A stretch of DNA of 64,000 nucleotides from Neocallimastix lanati (nom. inval.). Lineage: Eukaryota; Neocallimastigomycota; Neocallimastigomycetes; Neocallimastigales; Neocallimastigaceae. The notes under the pieces are model-generated. The model saw only the letters and a list, made by a program, of their open reading frames with translations. It ran no database searches and was not told the origin of the DNA. Below are positions 43,359 through 55,317 of this stretch, piece after piece (the first letter of the stretch is position 1; each line of letters begins with the position of its first letter). The stretch covers positions 512,501 to 576,500 of the forward strand of contig JACVTC010000076.1 of assembly GCA_016946835.1 (NCBI GenBank), in the 5' to 3' direction. The position numbers and the translations under genes were made by a program.

Positions 43359-45374
43359 TTAATTGTTTTTATTTACATCTGTAATATTTGTAATATATTT
43401 TCGTAAATCTTGCTTTATATCATTTCTAAAATAGTATCCTGTTCTATCAAAGTTATATTCTTTATTTTTATCTGCTCCATGTTCCACCAAGTATTTTATT
43501 AAATTTTCATTTTCTGTAAAGCATGCTCTAAATAATGGGGTTTCACCATTCCAGTTTTCTTTATTTATATCAACTCCATGTTCCACCAAGTATTCTACTA
43601 TATCTTCATTTGGATTAGTGCATGAAATAAATAATACAGTTTCACCTTCATTATTTTCTTTATTTATATCTGCTCCATGTTCCACCAAGTATTCTACTAT
43701 ATCATTATTTCTATTTCTACATTCAATAAATAAAACTGTTTCACCATCTTTATTTTCTTTATTTATATCTGCTCCATGTTTCACCAAGAATTCTACTAAA
43801 TCTTTATTTCCACTTTTACTTGAAATAAATAATACTGTTTCACCATTCCGATTTTCTTTATTTATATCTGTTCCATGTTCCACCAAGTATTCTACTATAT
43901 CATTATTTCTATTTCTACATTCAATAAATAAAACTGTTTCACCATCTTTATTTTCTTTATTTATATCTGCTCCATGTTTCACCAAGAATTCTACTAAATC
44001 TTTATTTCCACTTTTACTTGAAATAAATAATACTGTTTCACCATTCCGATTTTCTTTATTTATATCTGCTCCATGTTCCACCAAGTATTCTACTATATCA
44101 TTATTTCTATTTCTACATTCAATAAATAAAACTGTTTCACCATCTTTATTTTCTTTATTTATATCTGCTCCATGTTCCAACAAGTATTTTACTAAATCTT
44201 TATTTCCCTTATAGCATGCATAAAATAACGATGTGTCACCATCACAATTTTTTTTGTTTACATCTGCTCCATGTTCCACCAAGTATTCTACTAAATCATT
44301 ATATCCATAATTACATGCTCTAAATAATGGTGTTTGACCATTCCGATTTTCTTTATTTATATTTGCTCCATGTTCCACCAAGTATTCTACTAAATCTTTA
44401 TTTCCACTTATACATGCATTAAATAATGGTGTTTCTCTAAGCGTACTTTTTTTATTTATATCTGCTCCATGTTCTACTATTAAGTATTCTACTAAATCTT
44501 TATTTCCACTTATACATGCATTAAATAATGGTGTTTCACCATTCCGATTTTCTTTATTTATATCTGCTCCATGTTCTACTATTAAGTATTCTACTAAATC
44601 TTTATTTCCACTTATACATGCATTAAATAATGGTGTTTCACCATTCCAATTTTCCTTATTTATATTTGCTCCATGTTCCATCAAGTATCCAACTAAATCT
44701 TTATTTCCACTTAAACATGCATTAAATAATGGTGTTTCACCATTCCAATTTTCCTTATTTATATTTGCTCCATGTTCCATCAAGTATCCAACTAAATCTT
44801 TATTTCCACTTAAACATGCATTAAATAATGGTGTTAAATCATACCAATTTTTTTTGTTTATATCCGCTCCATGTTCTACTAAGTATTCTACTAAATCTTT
44901 ATTTCCATTTTTACATATATTAAAAAAAAGCGTTGAACCAAGTTCATCTTCTTTATTTATATCCACTCCATGTTCTACTAAATAATTTATTAAATTTTTA
45001 TTCATATTTTTACTTCTATATGTCTCTCTGATATCAAGACTACTTAAAAAATCATACTTTTCTTCAAAACCAATTATTATTTTATATTTATCTTTAGAGA
45101 TTTCTTGATTTAAATTCTTAGTGGAAGTAAAAGCTTTATTTTTATATAGAAAAAGTAACCATTTAATAAAATCATTATCATAAAGCTTTAAATTATCAAA
45201 AATAATTTTTAATAACTCCATTTCATTCTCTTTTATTAATAATTTTACTAATGAAGATGATATATATAAATCATGGTGATTATCATTTATTAGATTTTCT
45301 AATATTTCATGTATAAGTTTGTTTTCATTATATGCTTCTAATAATATATCTTTCTTATAAATACAGTTATTCAT
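43359..45374 (-). CDS. Ankyrin-repeat protein (about 15 repeats)
   Basis: 671 residues from MNNCIYKKDILLEAYNENK, the family-type start. Residues 1-135 form the N-terminal domain (DLYISSSLVKLLIKENEMEL, YDNDFIKWLLFLYKNKAF). About 15 ankyrin repeats follow, then a C-terminal cap of about 40 residues (NFDRTGYYFRNDIKQDLRKY) like that of the gene at 1857. Two-repeat units (IECRNRNNDIVEYLVEHG plus ISSKSGNKDLVEFLVKHG) are present three times in tandem (198-bp period). ACISGNKDLVEYLIVEHG units are duplicated too. Probably an intracellular interaction scaffold; partner unknown. Confidence 0.93.
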   Translation of the reverse strand: MNNCIYKKDILLEAYNENKLIHEILENLINDNHHDLYISSSLVKLLIKENEMELLKIIFDNLKLYDNDFIKWLLFLYKNKAFTSTKNLNQEISKDKYKIIIGFEEKYDFLSSLDIRETYRSKNMNKNLINYLVEHGVDINKEDELGSTLFFNICKNGNKDLVEYLVEHGADINKKNWYDLTPLFNACLSGNKDLVGYLMEHGANINKENWNGETPLFNACLSGNKDLVGYLMEHGANINKENWNGETPLFNACISGNKDLVEYLIVEHGADINKENRNGETPLFNACISGNKDLVEYLIVEHGADINKKSTLRETPLFNACISGNKDLVEYLVEHGANINKENRNGQTPLFRACNYGYNDLVEYLVEHGADVNKKNCDGDTSLFYACYKGNKDLVKYLLEHGADINKENKDGETVLFIECRNRNNDIVEYLVEHGADINKENRNGETVLFISSKSGNKDLVEFLVKHGADINKENKDGETVLFIECRNRNNDIVEYLVEHGTDINKENRNGETVLFISSKSGNKDLVEFLVKHGADINKENKDGETVLFIECRNRNNDIVEYLVEHGADINKENNEGETVLFISCTNPNEDIVEYLVEHGVDINKENWNGETPLFRACFTENENLIKYLVEHGADKNKEYNFDRTGYYFRNDIKQDLRKYITNITDVNKNN

Positions 45375-45542
45375 TTATATTTTATTTTTACTATGCTTTT
45401 TATTTTTTTTTTTTTTATTTTATTTTATTATTATCTTTTAGTAAATTAAATTTTATTTTTATAAAAAGTAAAGAATATGTATATATAATAATTTAATAAT
45501 TGTTATAAATATTTTATATATATATATATATATATTTAAAAT

Positions 45543-45576
<34 letters not shown>

Positions 45577-45580
<4 letters not shown>

Positions 45581-45597
45581 TATCTTAGAAGATAATT
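45577..45597 (-). promoter_or_regulatory. Degenerate ankyrin-family promoter
   Basis: Minus strand AATTATCTTCTAAGATAATC, about 205 bp upstream of the ATG at 45374. The flanks of the shared promoter remain, but the TATATAAAG core has become CTAAG. Confidence 0.35.
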
Positions 45598-45697
45598 AAA
45601 ATAAGAAAATGGAATTAAAAAAGTTTAATATTTAAAAAATTAAATAAATTTAAAATTTAATTGGATATTAAATTTATTAAAAAATTTAAATTTATGG

Positions 45698-45740
<43 letters not shown>

Positions 45741-45768
45741 TATAATATATGTATTTATATTTTATAGA

Positions 45769-48564
45769 TGTTAAGGATATGATGTTGTATACTATGAAAT
45801 ATAATTTTATTTAATTTAAATTTTTTACTTATTAATTATGTACTTTAATAATAAAATATTTAAAAACTCCACATATTAATTTTATAGAAATAATTTTTGT
45901 TTTTATATTTTACATACAAATTATTACATAATTAAATTTTTATAAATAGATATAATACTTTTACGTATAAAGTTTAAATATTGTGTTGAACTTTAACATT
46001 CCCCCAATATTAAGTAATATACAATATTTTATTATTATATACAATTTTTTTTTAATATTAACAATTAAGAATTATTATTCGTTGAAAATTAAATTTGTGT
46101 AAATTTGTTATTTGTACTTCTGAAATACTTTTAATTTAATGGATCAACTAACATATTTTCAGTATTAATGCATTCTAATTCAATTTTTATTTTTCATAAT
46201 CTTTTCCTGAATAATTTTATATCTTATATTTATATGCTTACACCTACCTTTAGAATTTGTATCTTGAACTATTGCAATACATGCTTTGTTATCTACTATA
46301 ATATTGAATTTTTATTTCTTGATTAAAAAATTTCTTTAAATAAATTTTTGAACCACAAAGCTTGCTTAGTACATTTAGTCAGACTAACAAATTCAGTTTC
46401 AGCAGTAGACAATATTAATATTTTTCTGTAACTGAGATTTCCATGAGATTGGGCTGTTACCAAGTAAGAGCATGTATCTACTTGAAGATCTTATTGTTTT
46501 TTTTTTTTTTTTTTTTTTTTCATCATATGTAAAATCTGAATCTGAATATCCAATGAATTTGCTATTTTTTATTATAATATATCGATTTATCTTTTTGTAC
46601 TTTTCAAATATTATAAAATATTCATTAAACTTTTTATAATCTGCTTCAATTGGTTTTTCACAAGTTCTTGATGCTTCATTTACAGTAAAACATTATATCA
46701 GGTTTTGAATTTTCTGCAATGCATAAAATGCTTCTATTAAAGATTTATATTCTTTTTGTATTTATCAGGTTTAAGTTTTTTTTTTTTTCATACTCTTCAA
46801 TTTTCTTGAATAGCGTTCAAAGTTGTTTTATTTTATTCATATTATATTTTTTAATTATTTTATTAATATAATTTATTTGATTTTTTTTTTATAACGGTCA
46901 CTTGTTTTATAAATATTTATTGGTATGATTTTAGTTACATCAGAATCTTTAGTGATTATTTATTTTTCTTTTAATTTATTTAAAGGATAATTAATTTCAT
47001 TTTTAATTCCTGTTGTTATAATATTATTTACATACAATGTACGTAAACATGTTAATCTATTATTTTTGTTATATTTCTCATAGAGACATATATCAGTTTT
47101 TTGTATTTTCTAAAACTAAAACTTACCAAATATTGTGATATTTCATTATATCAAATTCTTCCAGTTTGTTTTAACCCATATAGAGCTTTCTTAAGTAATC
47201 AAAATTTATTCTTATTATAATTTATATCTTCATAAGGAATTTTTGCATAAATATATCCTTCTCATTTGTATTCAGACAAGCAGTCTTTTTATCTAATTAT
47301 TTTAATTCCCAATCAATACCTTGATGCAATGGCAACTGTAAGTCATAGGATGTTTGCTTGAACTGTTGGAGAATAAGTTTCTAGAAAATCTTCTCCTGCA
47401 ATTTATTGACATCCAAGAGCTACTCTACTAGTCTTGCCTTTTTTTTTCTTATTATACTTTTTAGGCAAAGACCCTTATTATGCCAATTATATTTGGGTCA
47501 TTTGGTATGTTAGCCACCGCTTCTATTAAATTATTGTCATACATATATATGAATTCATCATTTAACGTAATTTTCCATTCTTCACCTTCTAATGATTTTA
47601 TTACTTGCTGATAAGTGGTTGGGATGTTTGTTTTAATATTTAAAATTTTAAATTTTTTATCGTGATTAGATTTTAATTTTTCATTTCGGAAAGTTAAATT
47701 TTCCTTATCTGAATCAAATGAATTTTTACAAGAAATCTATTCTTGTTTTGATATTTAATTTTTTTTTTATTTAAAATTTCATTATCAGATTCACTAGAAT
47801 GTTTATTTTCTTTCTCAAATGATTGATTTATAATTTTTCTTGTTCCATTATTATTATCAATGATTTTATCATTATCAATGATTTTATTATCATTATTAAT
47901 TTTATCATTATCATAATTATTATTATTAATATTATTATAAATATTACTATTATCATTGTTATTATGATTATGATTATTATTATGATGATTATAATAATTA
48001 AAAGAAGTCTTCTTTATTTAAAATCTTTTATTTCAAAAAAAAAAAGATTTTGTTTATATTTTAATAATATTTATTAATGATGATCTATTTATCTTTAGTT
48101 ATATCATTTTCATAAGAAGAGATCGATTCAATGTCCTTATTATTAGTTAGAGTCGATAAACTCGAACTCTCTTCAATATGATTATTATTACTATTGTTTC
48201 TTTTTCTCATTTTTTTAAACAGTAAAAAAAAATAATTAATTATATTTTAAAATAATTAGAATTAATAGAACGTTTTAATATTAAAATTAATAATTGGTCT
48301 TATTGTTAATTGAAACTCTTAATCTGTTAATAAGTCAATATAAAATATTATATGTATATTATGAACTATAATATTATTTAATTAAAATTCTATTTATTAT
48401 TTATTTATACATTTTAATAAAATACTTAAAAAGACTCAATATATAAATTTTATAAAATAATTTTCCTTTTTATATTTTACATACATATTATTACATAATT
48501 AAAATATTTAAATATTTATAATATTTTAATGTACGAAGTTTAAATTTTGTATTGAACTCTAACA
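45769..48564 (-). mobile_element. Decayed, internally deleted copia element with diverged LTRs
   Basis: Minus-strand element of about 2.8 kb. 5' LTR 48325-48564 (TGTTAGAGTTCAATACAAAA start); 3' LTR 45769-45998 (TGTTAAAGTTCAACACAATA start). They are clearly homologous but diverged (about 240 and 230 bp), so it is older than the copia at 17347. Primer site GATTAAGAGTTTCAATTA directly follows the 5' LTR; purine tract TTGGGGGAA directly precedes the 3' LTR. Inside, after a short frame starting MRKRNNSNNNHIEESS (48213), gag, protease and integrase are missing and a broken RT-RNase H follows. Confidence 0.8.
46030..47660 (-). pseudogene. Copia reverse transcriptase/RNase H remnant
   Basis: Frames on the minus strand spell SLEGEEWKITLNDEFIY (about 47600), a YSPTVQANIL block (about 47390), AKIPYEDINYNKNK (about 47240), KKALYGLKQTGRI (about 47190), SPISWKSQLQ (about 46450) and ILSTAETEFVSLTKCTKQAL (about 46400). 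Multiple stops and shifts. Not functional. Confidence 0.75.
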
Positions 48565-49861
48565 ATATATTATATAACTGTTAGAGAAAAAATTGATATA
48601 TATTTATTCATATTATTGATTTACATCAACCAATAATTAATTTCTAAGTAAATTAAATAATATTAACAAAGATACCAAAATGCTTAATAAAATTTAAACT
48701 AAAAAATATCCTCTCTTAGATGAATATATCTTTATATAAAAATATTCTTAATAAACATTTATAATATTACTTAAAACATAAAATATTTTATGTTATTGAT
48801 TTCCTATTTTAATGTTTTTCTCCCGATAATATACGTTTTATTTTCTCTCAATAATTTATAATTTATAATATTATTTTTTATATTCATATTTTTATTTTTT
48901 GATTATTTCATTATAAAATTAAAATATTAAAAATATTAAGTGTTAAAATTAAAATATATATAAAAATAATATCAGTTAACAAATTGAAAAAAAAGGTTCT
49001 CTACTTTTAAAATATCTAATCATCTCTTTCTCTCTCTTACTCTCTCTCTCTAAATATAATTATTAAAGCTATTATAATAACATATATATTAATATGCTGA
49101 TATATATTAGTATCATAATAGTTATATATATTTTAATTTTTATTTATTTATTTTTTTTTTTTATTTGACTTATTATTTAATTATATATAATATATATATA
49201 CATATTTTTTTATAATAATTTTAAAATATATTTAATAATAAATATCTATATATATAATAAAATGTTTAAATTTTAAATAATATTTCATTTTTGTTACTAT
49301 TATTATAACTAGAAATATTAAAAAATAATAACTAAATCTATTCAATTAGAAATATATAATCTTTTGTTAATTTTTTTTCTTTTTCTTTCTTTTTTTTTGC
49401 ATTCCTTATTTTTTTTAAATTTTTTTTTTTTTAATTTAATCTAAAAAATATTTCAATGAATTCAGCTTTACCAGTAATGAAATACTTTTAATTTTTTAAA
49501 AATTAAATAATCAATAAAAAATTATTTATTGAAATCAAAAATTTATTATTAATATAAAAAGAAAATATTTATATATATATAAATATAAAATATAAAATAA
49601 TAATAAAAATAATAATAAAAATAAAGTTTAATTAAAAAAAATAAAAAAGTTAATTATATATATATATAGAAATTAAATCAAAAAAAAAATTAAATAAAAT
49701 TAAATAAATAAAATAAGATACAAAAAAAAAAAAAAATAAAAATAAAAATAAAACATTTTAAAAATCATAATATTTTTATAATCTCATGTAGATATTTAAA
49801 AATAAAAATTAAAAAAGTTAAAGATAATATTATTTAAAATAATAATAAATATATATTATAT
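48565..49861. other. Cassette flanks between ankyrin units
   Basis: No gene. The cassette far block (TCTCTCTCTAAATATAATTA near 49050) and, from 49258, the 3' flank block of the next ankyrin unit are present. ATTCAGCTTTACCAGTAATG near 49460 recurs near 55035 and 57865. Confidence 0.5.
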
Positions 49862-50405
49862 TGTTAAATGCTTTTATTTATATCTGCAATATTTATAATA
49901 TATTTTAGTAAATATTGTTCTATATCATTTATATCGTTATTTCAATGATATAATACTTTTTCATCATTTTTTATACTTTATTTTTATCTGCTCCATGTTG
50001 CACCAAGAATTCTACAAAATCTTTATTTATATCTGCTCCATGTTTCACCAAGAATTCTACAAAATCTTTATTTATATCTGCTCCATGTTTCACCAAGTAT
50101 TCTACTAAATCTTTATTTCCCCTAATGGATACAGTAAAGATTTCTTGATTTAATTTCTCAGAAGAAATAAAATTATTTTTTTTTTATAGAAAAAGTAACC
50201 ATTTAAAATCATTATCATAAAGCTTTAAATTATCTAAAATAATTTTTAGTAACTCCTTTTCATTCTCTTTTAATAATAATTTTATTAATGATGAAGATAT
50301 ATATAAATAATGAAGATTATCTTTTATTAGACTTTTTAATCTTTCAGTTGTTAAGTTTTTTATTATTATATGTTTCTATTAATTATTTATATTGTTATTT
50401 ATATT
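49862..50405 (-). pseudogene. Collapsed ankyrin family pseudogene
   Basis: The N-terminal domain remains in pieces (50150-50390), but the start codon has decayed (ATA in place of ATG) and several indels break the frame. The repeat array has collapsed to two or three partial units. Near 50000-50110 a 45-bp unit (TTTATATCTGCTCCATGTTT, CACCAAGAATTCTACAAAAT) is tandemly repeated, joining the end of one ankyrin repeat to the start of the next. The C-terminal cap is recognisable at 49862-49960. Confidence 0.8.
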
Positions 50406-51296
50406 TTTTTTTGTTTTATTAATTACCTTTTTGTTATTAATTTTTATTTTCTTAATAAATAAAAATATATTAAATAATAATTGTTATAGATATTCTTTAA
50501 ATATTTTAATTAAATATATATTTTTATGTAAAATAAAATTAAAACTATAAAAATTTTTTTTTATATATTTTAAAAAATTAAATAAATTAAACTTTTAATT
50601 GGATATTTAAAAATTTATTAAAAAATTTTAAATTTTGGACATAAAAAATTAAAAAATTAATTTTATATCTATTTTTCTATTTTTTATATTCATTTTTAAA
50701 TAATAATTATTATTATTTAAAAATATATTATTATTTATAATATTATTTTTTTTTTATATTTATAATTTTTATTTTTTGATTATTTATATTTTTTATTTTT
50801 TGATTATTTCATAATAATAATTAAAAATATTATATAAAAAAAATATCAGTTAACAAAATTGAAAAAAAAAAAAACTTTTTAAATGTCTAATTTATCTCTC
50901 TTTTTCTCTATTTCAATATCTAATTATTAAAACTATTTATATTATAAAAAAAAAAAAAAAAAGAAAAGAAATAATAAACAAATTTTAAATCTCATTTATT
51001 AATTTTTAATTTTTTATTTTTATTTAATTTTTATTATTATTTTTTATTTTTTATTTTATTTTTTTTTTTTTTTTTGATTTATTAATAAATTATATATATA
51101 TTTAAATATATATTTTAATTTTTAATAATTTTAAATTCTATTAAATAAATATATATATACTATTTATAATAAAATGTTTATAATATAAAAAATATTTTTA
51201 TTTTTTTTTTTTCTTTTATTATTACTAGAAATATTAATAAATAATAACTAAACCTATTCAATTTGAAATGTATAATCTTTTGTTGGTTTTCTTTTC

Positions 51297-51327
<31 letters not shown>

Positions 51328-51467
51328 ATACCCACAACATTTAATATTTTTACACTGGAAAACATTCAATGTGAACAGAAGTTCCCCTTTATTTATATCT
51401 GTAATATTTATTATATATATTTAGTAAATTTTTTTCTATATCATTATTTCTATGATATAATGCTGCT
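50406..51467. other. Cassette flanks between ankyrin units
   Basis: No gene. Upstream block of the pseudogene (far block near 50845-50945), then the 3' flank block of the next gene (51170-51385). At 51385-51467 out-of-frame remnants of the family C-terminal cap precede the stop of the next gene. Confidence 0.5.
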
Positions 51468-53795
51468 TTACCATTTTTTTATACTATTATTTATATCTGC
51501 TCCATGTTCCAACAAGTATATTGCTAAATCTTTATTTCTCTTATAGCATGCATAAAATAACGGTGTGTCACCGTCACAATTTTTTTTGTTTACATCTGCT
51601 CCATGTTCCACCAAGTATTCTACTAAATCATTATATCCATATCTACATGCTCCAATTAATACTGTTTCATCTTTCCAATTTTTTTTGTTTACATCTGCTC
51701 CATGTTCCACCAAGTATTCTACTAAATCTTTATCTCTATTTTTACATGCAATAAATAATACTGTTTCAACATCATTATTAGATTTATTTATATTTGCTCC
51801 ATGTTCCACCAAGTACCGTACTAAATCTTTATTTCCATAGTTACATGCAATAAATAATACTGTTTCACCATCATTATTTTCTATATTTATGTCTGCTCCA
51901 TGTTCCACCAAATACTTTACTAAATCGTTATTTCCACCTCTACATGATCCAAATAATACTGTTTCACCATTATTATTTTCTTTATTTATGTCTGCTCCAT
52001 GTTCCACCAAGAATTGTACTAAATCTTTATTTCTACTTCTACATGATTCAAATAATACTGTTTCACCATTATTTTTTTCTTTATTTATATTTGCTCCCTG
52101 TTCTACTAAGTATTTAACTAAATTTTGGTTTCCACATTCATATGCAACAAATAATACTGTTTCACCACTTCGATTTTCTTTACTTATATCTGCTCCATGT
52201 TCCACCAATAATTGTACTACATCTTTATTTCCACTTCTACATGCCCAAAATAATGATGTTTCACCACTTCGATTTTCTTTATTTATATTTGTTCCACGTT
52301 CCACCAAGTATTCTACTAAATCTTTATTTCCACTTCTACATGATTCAAATAATACTGTTTCACCATAATTATTTTCTTTATTTATGTCTGCTCCCTGTTC
52401 TACTAAGTATTCAACTAAATTTTGGTTTCCACATTCATATGCAACAAATAATACTGTTTCACCAGTCTTTTTATTTTCTTTACTTATATCTGCTCCATGT
52501 TCCACCAATAATTGTACTAAATCTTTATTTCCACTTCTACATGCCCAAAATAATGATGTTTCACCATTATTTTTTTCTTTATTTATATTTGCTCCCTGTT
52601 CTACTAAATATTCAACTAAATTTTGGTTTCCTCTTTCACATGCAACAAATAATACTATTTCACCACTTCGATTTTCTTTATTTATATTTGTTCCACGTTC
52701 CACCAAGTATTCTACTAAATCTTTATTTCCACTTTTACATGCACGAAATAATACTGTTTCACCATTACTATTTATTTCATTTATATCAGCTCCATGTTCT
52801 ACAAAGTATTCTACTAAGTCTTTATTTCCACTTTTACATGCATGAAATAATACTGTTTCACCATTATCATTTACTTTATTTTTATTTGCTCCATGTTCCA
52901 ACAAGTATTCTGCTAAATTTTTGTTCCCACTTTCACATGCAATAAATAATACTGTTTCACCATCCAAATTTTCTTTATTTATATCTGCTCCATGATCCAC
53001 CAAGTATTCTACTATCTCTTCATTTCCACTTTTACATGCCATAAATAATGGTGTTTCTCTAATCATACAATTTTTATTTATATCTGCTCCATGCTCCACC
53101 AAGTATTCTACTAAATCTTTATTTCCACTTTGACATGCATTAAATAATGGTGTTATTCTAAACCTATTTTCTTTATCGATATCTGCTCCATGTTCTATTA
53201 AGCATTCTACTAAATCTTTATTTCCACTTCTACATGCAATGAATAATGGTGTCTGACCAAATTCACTTTCTTTATCCAAATCTGCTCCATGTTCTATTAA
53301 GTATTCTGCTAAATCTTTATTTCCACTTTCACATACATCAAATAATGGTGTTGTACCACATCTATCTTCTTTATTTATATCAAATCCATGTTCTACTAAA
53401 TAATACATTAAATTTTTATTTATATTTTTAATTTTATACATCTTTTTGGAACATAAACGACTAGTTAAATCATACAATTCAAAATAATCTATTATTATTA
53501 TTTTATATTTATCATTAGAGATTTCTTGATTTAATTTCTCAGAAGAAATAAAATTTTTATTTTTATATAGAAAAAGTAACCATTTAATAAAATTATTATC
53601 ATAAAATTTTAAATTATTAAAAATAGATGTTAATAATTCAATTTCTTCCCATTTTATTAATAATTTTATTAAAGTTGAAGATATATATAAATCATTATGA
53701 TTATCATTTATTAATCTTTCTATTTTTTTAGGTGTAAGTTTGTTTTTATAATATATTTCCAATAATATATCTTCCTTATTTATATGGTTATTCAT
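51468..53795 (-). CDS. Ankyrin-repeat protein (about 19 repeats)
   Basis: 775 residues from MNNHINKEDILLEIYYKNK, matching the family start. N-terminal domain at 1-135 (SSTLIKLLIKWEEIELLTSI, NNFIKWLLFLYKNKNFIS), then about 19 ankyrin repeats. It ends early, HGADINNSIKKW, because a shift near 51475 removes the usual C-terminal cap, whose remnants lie downstream. Repeats 8-10 and 11-13 are a duplicated block (RGTNINKENRSGE, AYECGNQNLVEYLVEQGA). Repeats 18-19 (NKKNCDGDTPLFYACYK) nearly match repeats 7-8 of the gene at 43359, pointing to sequence exchange between genes. No targeting signal. Confidence 0.93.
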   Translation of the reverse strand: MNNHINKEDILLEIYYKNKLTPKKIERLINDNHNDLYISSTLIKLLIKWEEIELLTSIFNNLKFYDNNFIKWLLFLYKNKNFISSEKLNQEISNDKYKIIIIDYFELYDLTSRLCSKKMYKIKNINKNLMYYLVEHGFDINKEDRCGTTPLFDVCESGNKDLAEYLIEHGADLDKESEFGQTPLFIACRSGNKDLVECLIEHGADIDKENRFRITPLFNACQSGNKDLVEYLVEHGADINKNCMIRETPLFMACKSGNEEIVEYLVDHGADINKENLDGETVLFIACESGNKNLAEYLLEHGANKNKVNDNGETVLFHACKSGNKDLVEYFVEHGADINEINSNGETVLFRACKSGNKDLVEYLVERGTNINKENRSGEIVLFVACERGNQNLVEYLVEQGANINKEKNNGETSLFWACRSGNKDLVQLLVEHGADISKENKKTGETVLFVAYECGNQNLVEYLVEQGADINKENNYGETVLFESCRSGNKDLVEYLVERGTNINKENRSGETSLFWACRSGNKDVVQLLVEHGADISKENRSGETVLFVAYECGNQNLVKYLVEQGANINKEKNNGETVLFESCRSRNKDLVQFLVEHGADINKENNNGETVLFGSCRGGNNDLVKYLVEHGADINIENNDGETVLFIACNYGNKDLVRYLVEHGANINKSNNDVETVLFIACKNRDKDLVEYLVEHGADVNKKNWKDETVLIGACRYGYNDLVEYLVEHGADVNKKNCDGDTPLFYACYKRNKDLAIYLLEHGADINNSIKKW

Positions 53796-53968
53796 ATTTA
53801 TTTTATTTTCTACTTTGATTTTTTTTTTCTTTTAATGCTTTAATAATATATTTTCTTTAATTAATTCTTATTATTTTAATAAATAAAAATATGAATAAAT
53901 AATGATTGTTATAAGTATTCTGTAAATATTTTAATTATAAATATATATAAAATAAAATTAAAAAAAAT

Positions 53969-54003
<35 letters not shown>

Positions 54004-54050
54004 AAAAAAAGGCTATCTTTCTATAGATGATATTCAAAATGAAAATAATG

Positions 54051-54099
<49 letters not shown>

Positions 54100-54840
54100 T
54101 ATATACATTTATAAAATTTAAATAAAATAAAAATTTATTTTGAATATTAAATTTATTAAAAATATTGAAATTTTGGACATAACAAATAAAAAATTATTAA
54201 ATATTATATATTTTCCATTTCTTATAACCATTTTTTTTTCGTCCTATGACCATTTTCCAGGTTTTCCTCAAAAAAGGTTTTTACGGGAATATGGTGGTTA
54301 GGGTCACAAGTAAGTATGTTCCGCTTATATTTTTAATATTATTTTTTTTTTTTTTTTTATATTTATATTTTTTATTTTTTGATTATTTCATTATAATAAT
54401 AATTAAAAATATTATATAAAACAATGTTAGTTAGCAAATAGAAAAAAAACTTCTCTATTTTTTAAATTTCTATTTATCTCTCTCTCTCTTTCAATATCTA
54501 ATTATTAAAGCTATTTATATTAAAAAAAAAAATAAAAAAATAATAATAAAATTTTTTAAATCTCTTTTTTAATTTTTAATTTTAATTTAATTTTTATTTT
54601 TATTTTTATTTTTATTTTAATTTTTTTTTTTTTTTTTTTTTAATTTGGTTTATTATTTAATTATATATATATATATATTTAATAAATTTAAAATCTATTA
54701 ATTAAATAAATATGTATCTATTTACAATAAAATGTTTATATTTTAAATAATGTTTCATTATTATTTTTATTATTATTTCTAGAAATATTAATAAATAATA
54801 ACCAAACCTATTCAATTAGAAATGTATAATCTTTTGTTGG

Positions 54841-54910
<70 letters not shown>

Positions 54911-55262
54911 CATATGCTAACAACTTCAAATATTTTTACATTGAAAATCATTCATTGTGAACAAAAGTTCCCTAATTTTTTTCCTTTTTTTATTTTTTTT
55001 TTTTTATAACTCAGACTGAAAAATATTCCAAGAAATTCAGTTTTACCAGTAATGAAATATTCAAATTTTTTTAAAAATTAAGTCATCAAATAAAAAAATA
55101 TTTATTTAAATCGAAAAAAGTATTATTAATATAAAAATAAAATATATAAAATTAAAAATAAAATTTGTATAAAAAAAAATTAAAATTAAATATACATATA
55201 TATATGTTTATATATATAAATTGAATAAAATTAAATAAAATTAAATAAATTAAATAAGATAT

Positions 55263-55317
<55 letters not shown>

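Noticed and set aside
47823-48077. 84-codon Ile-rich plus-strand frame.
   Set aside because: Antisense of the Asn-rich linker of the decayed copia element.
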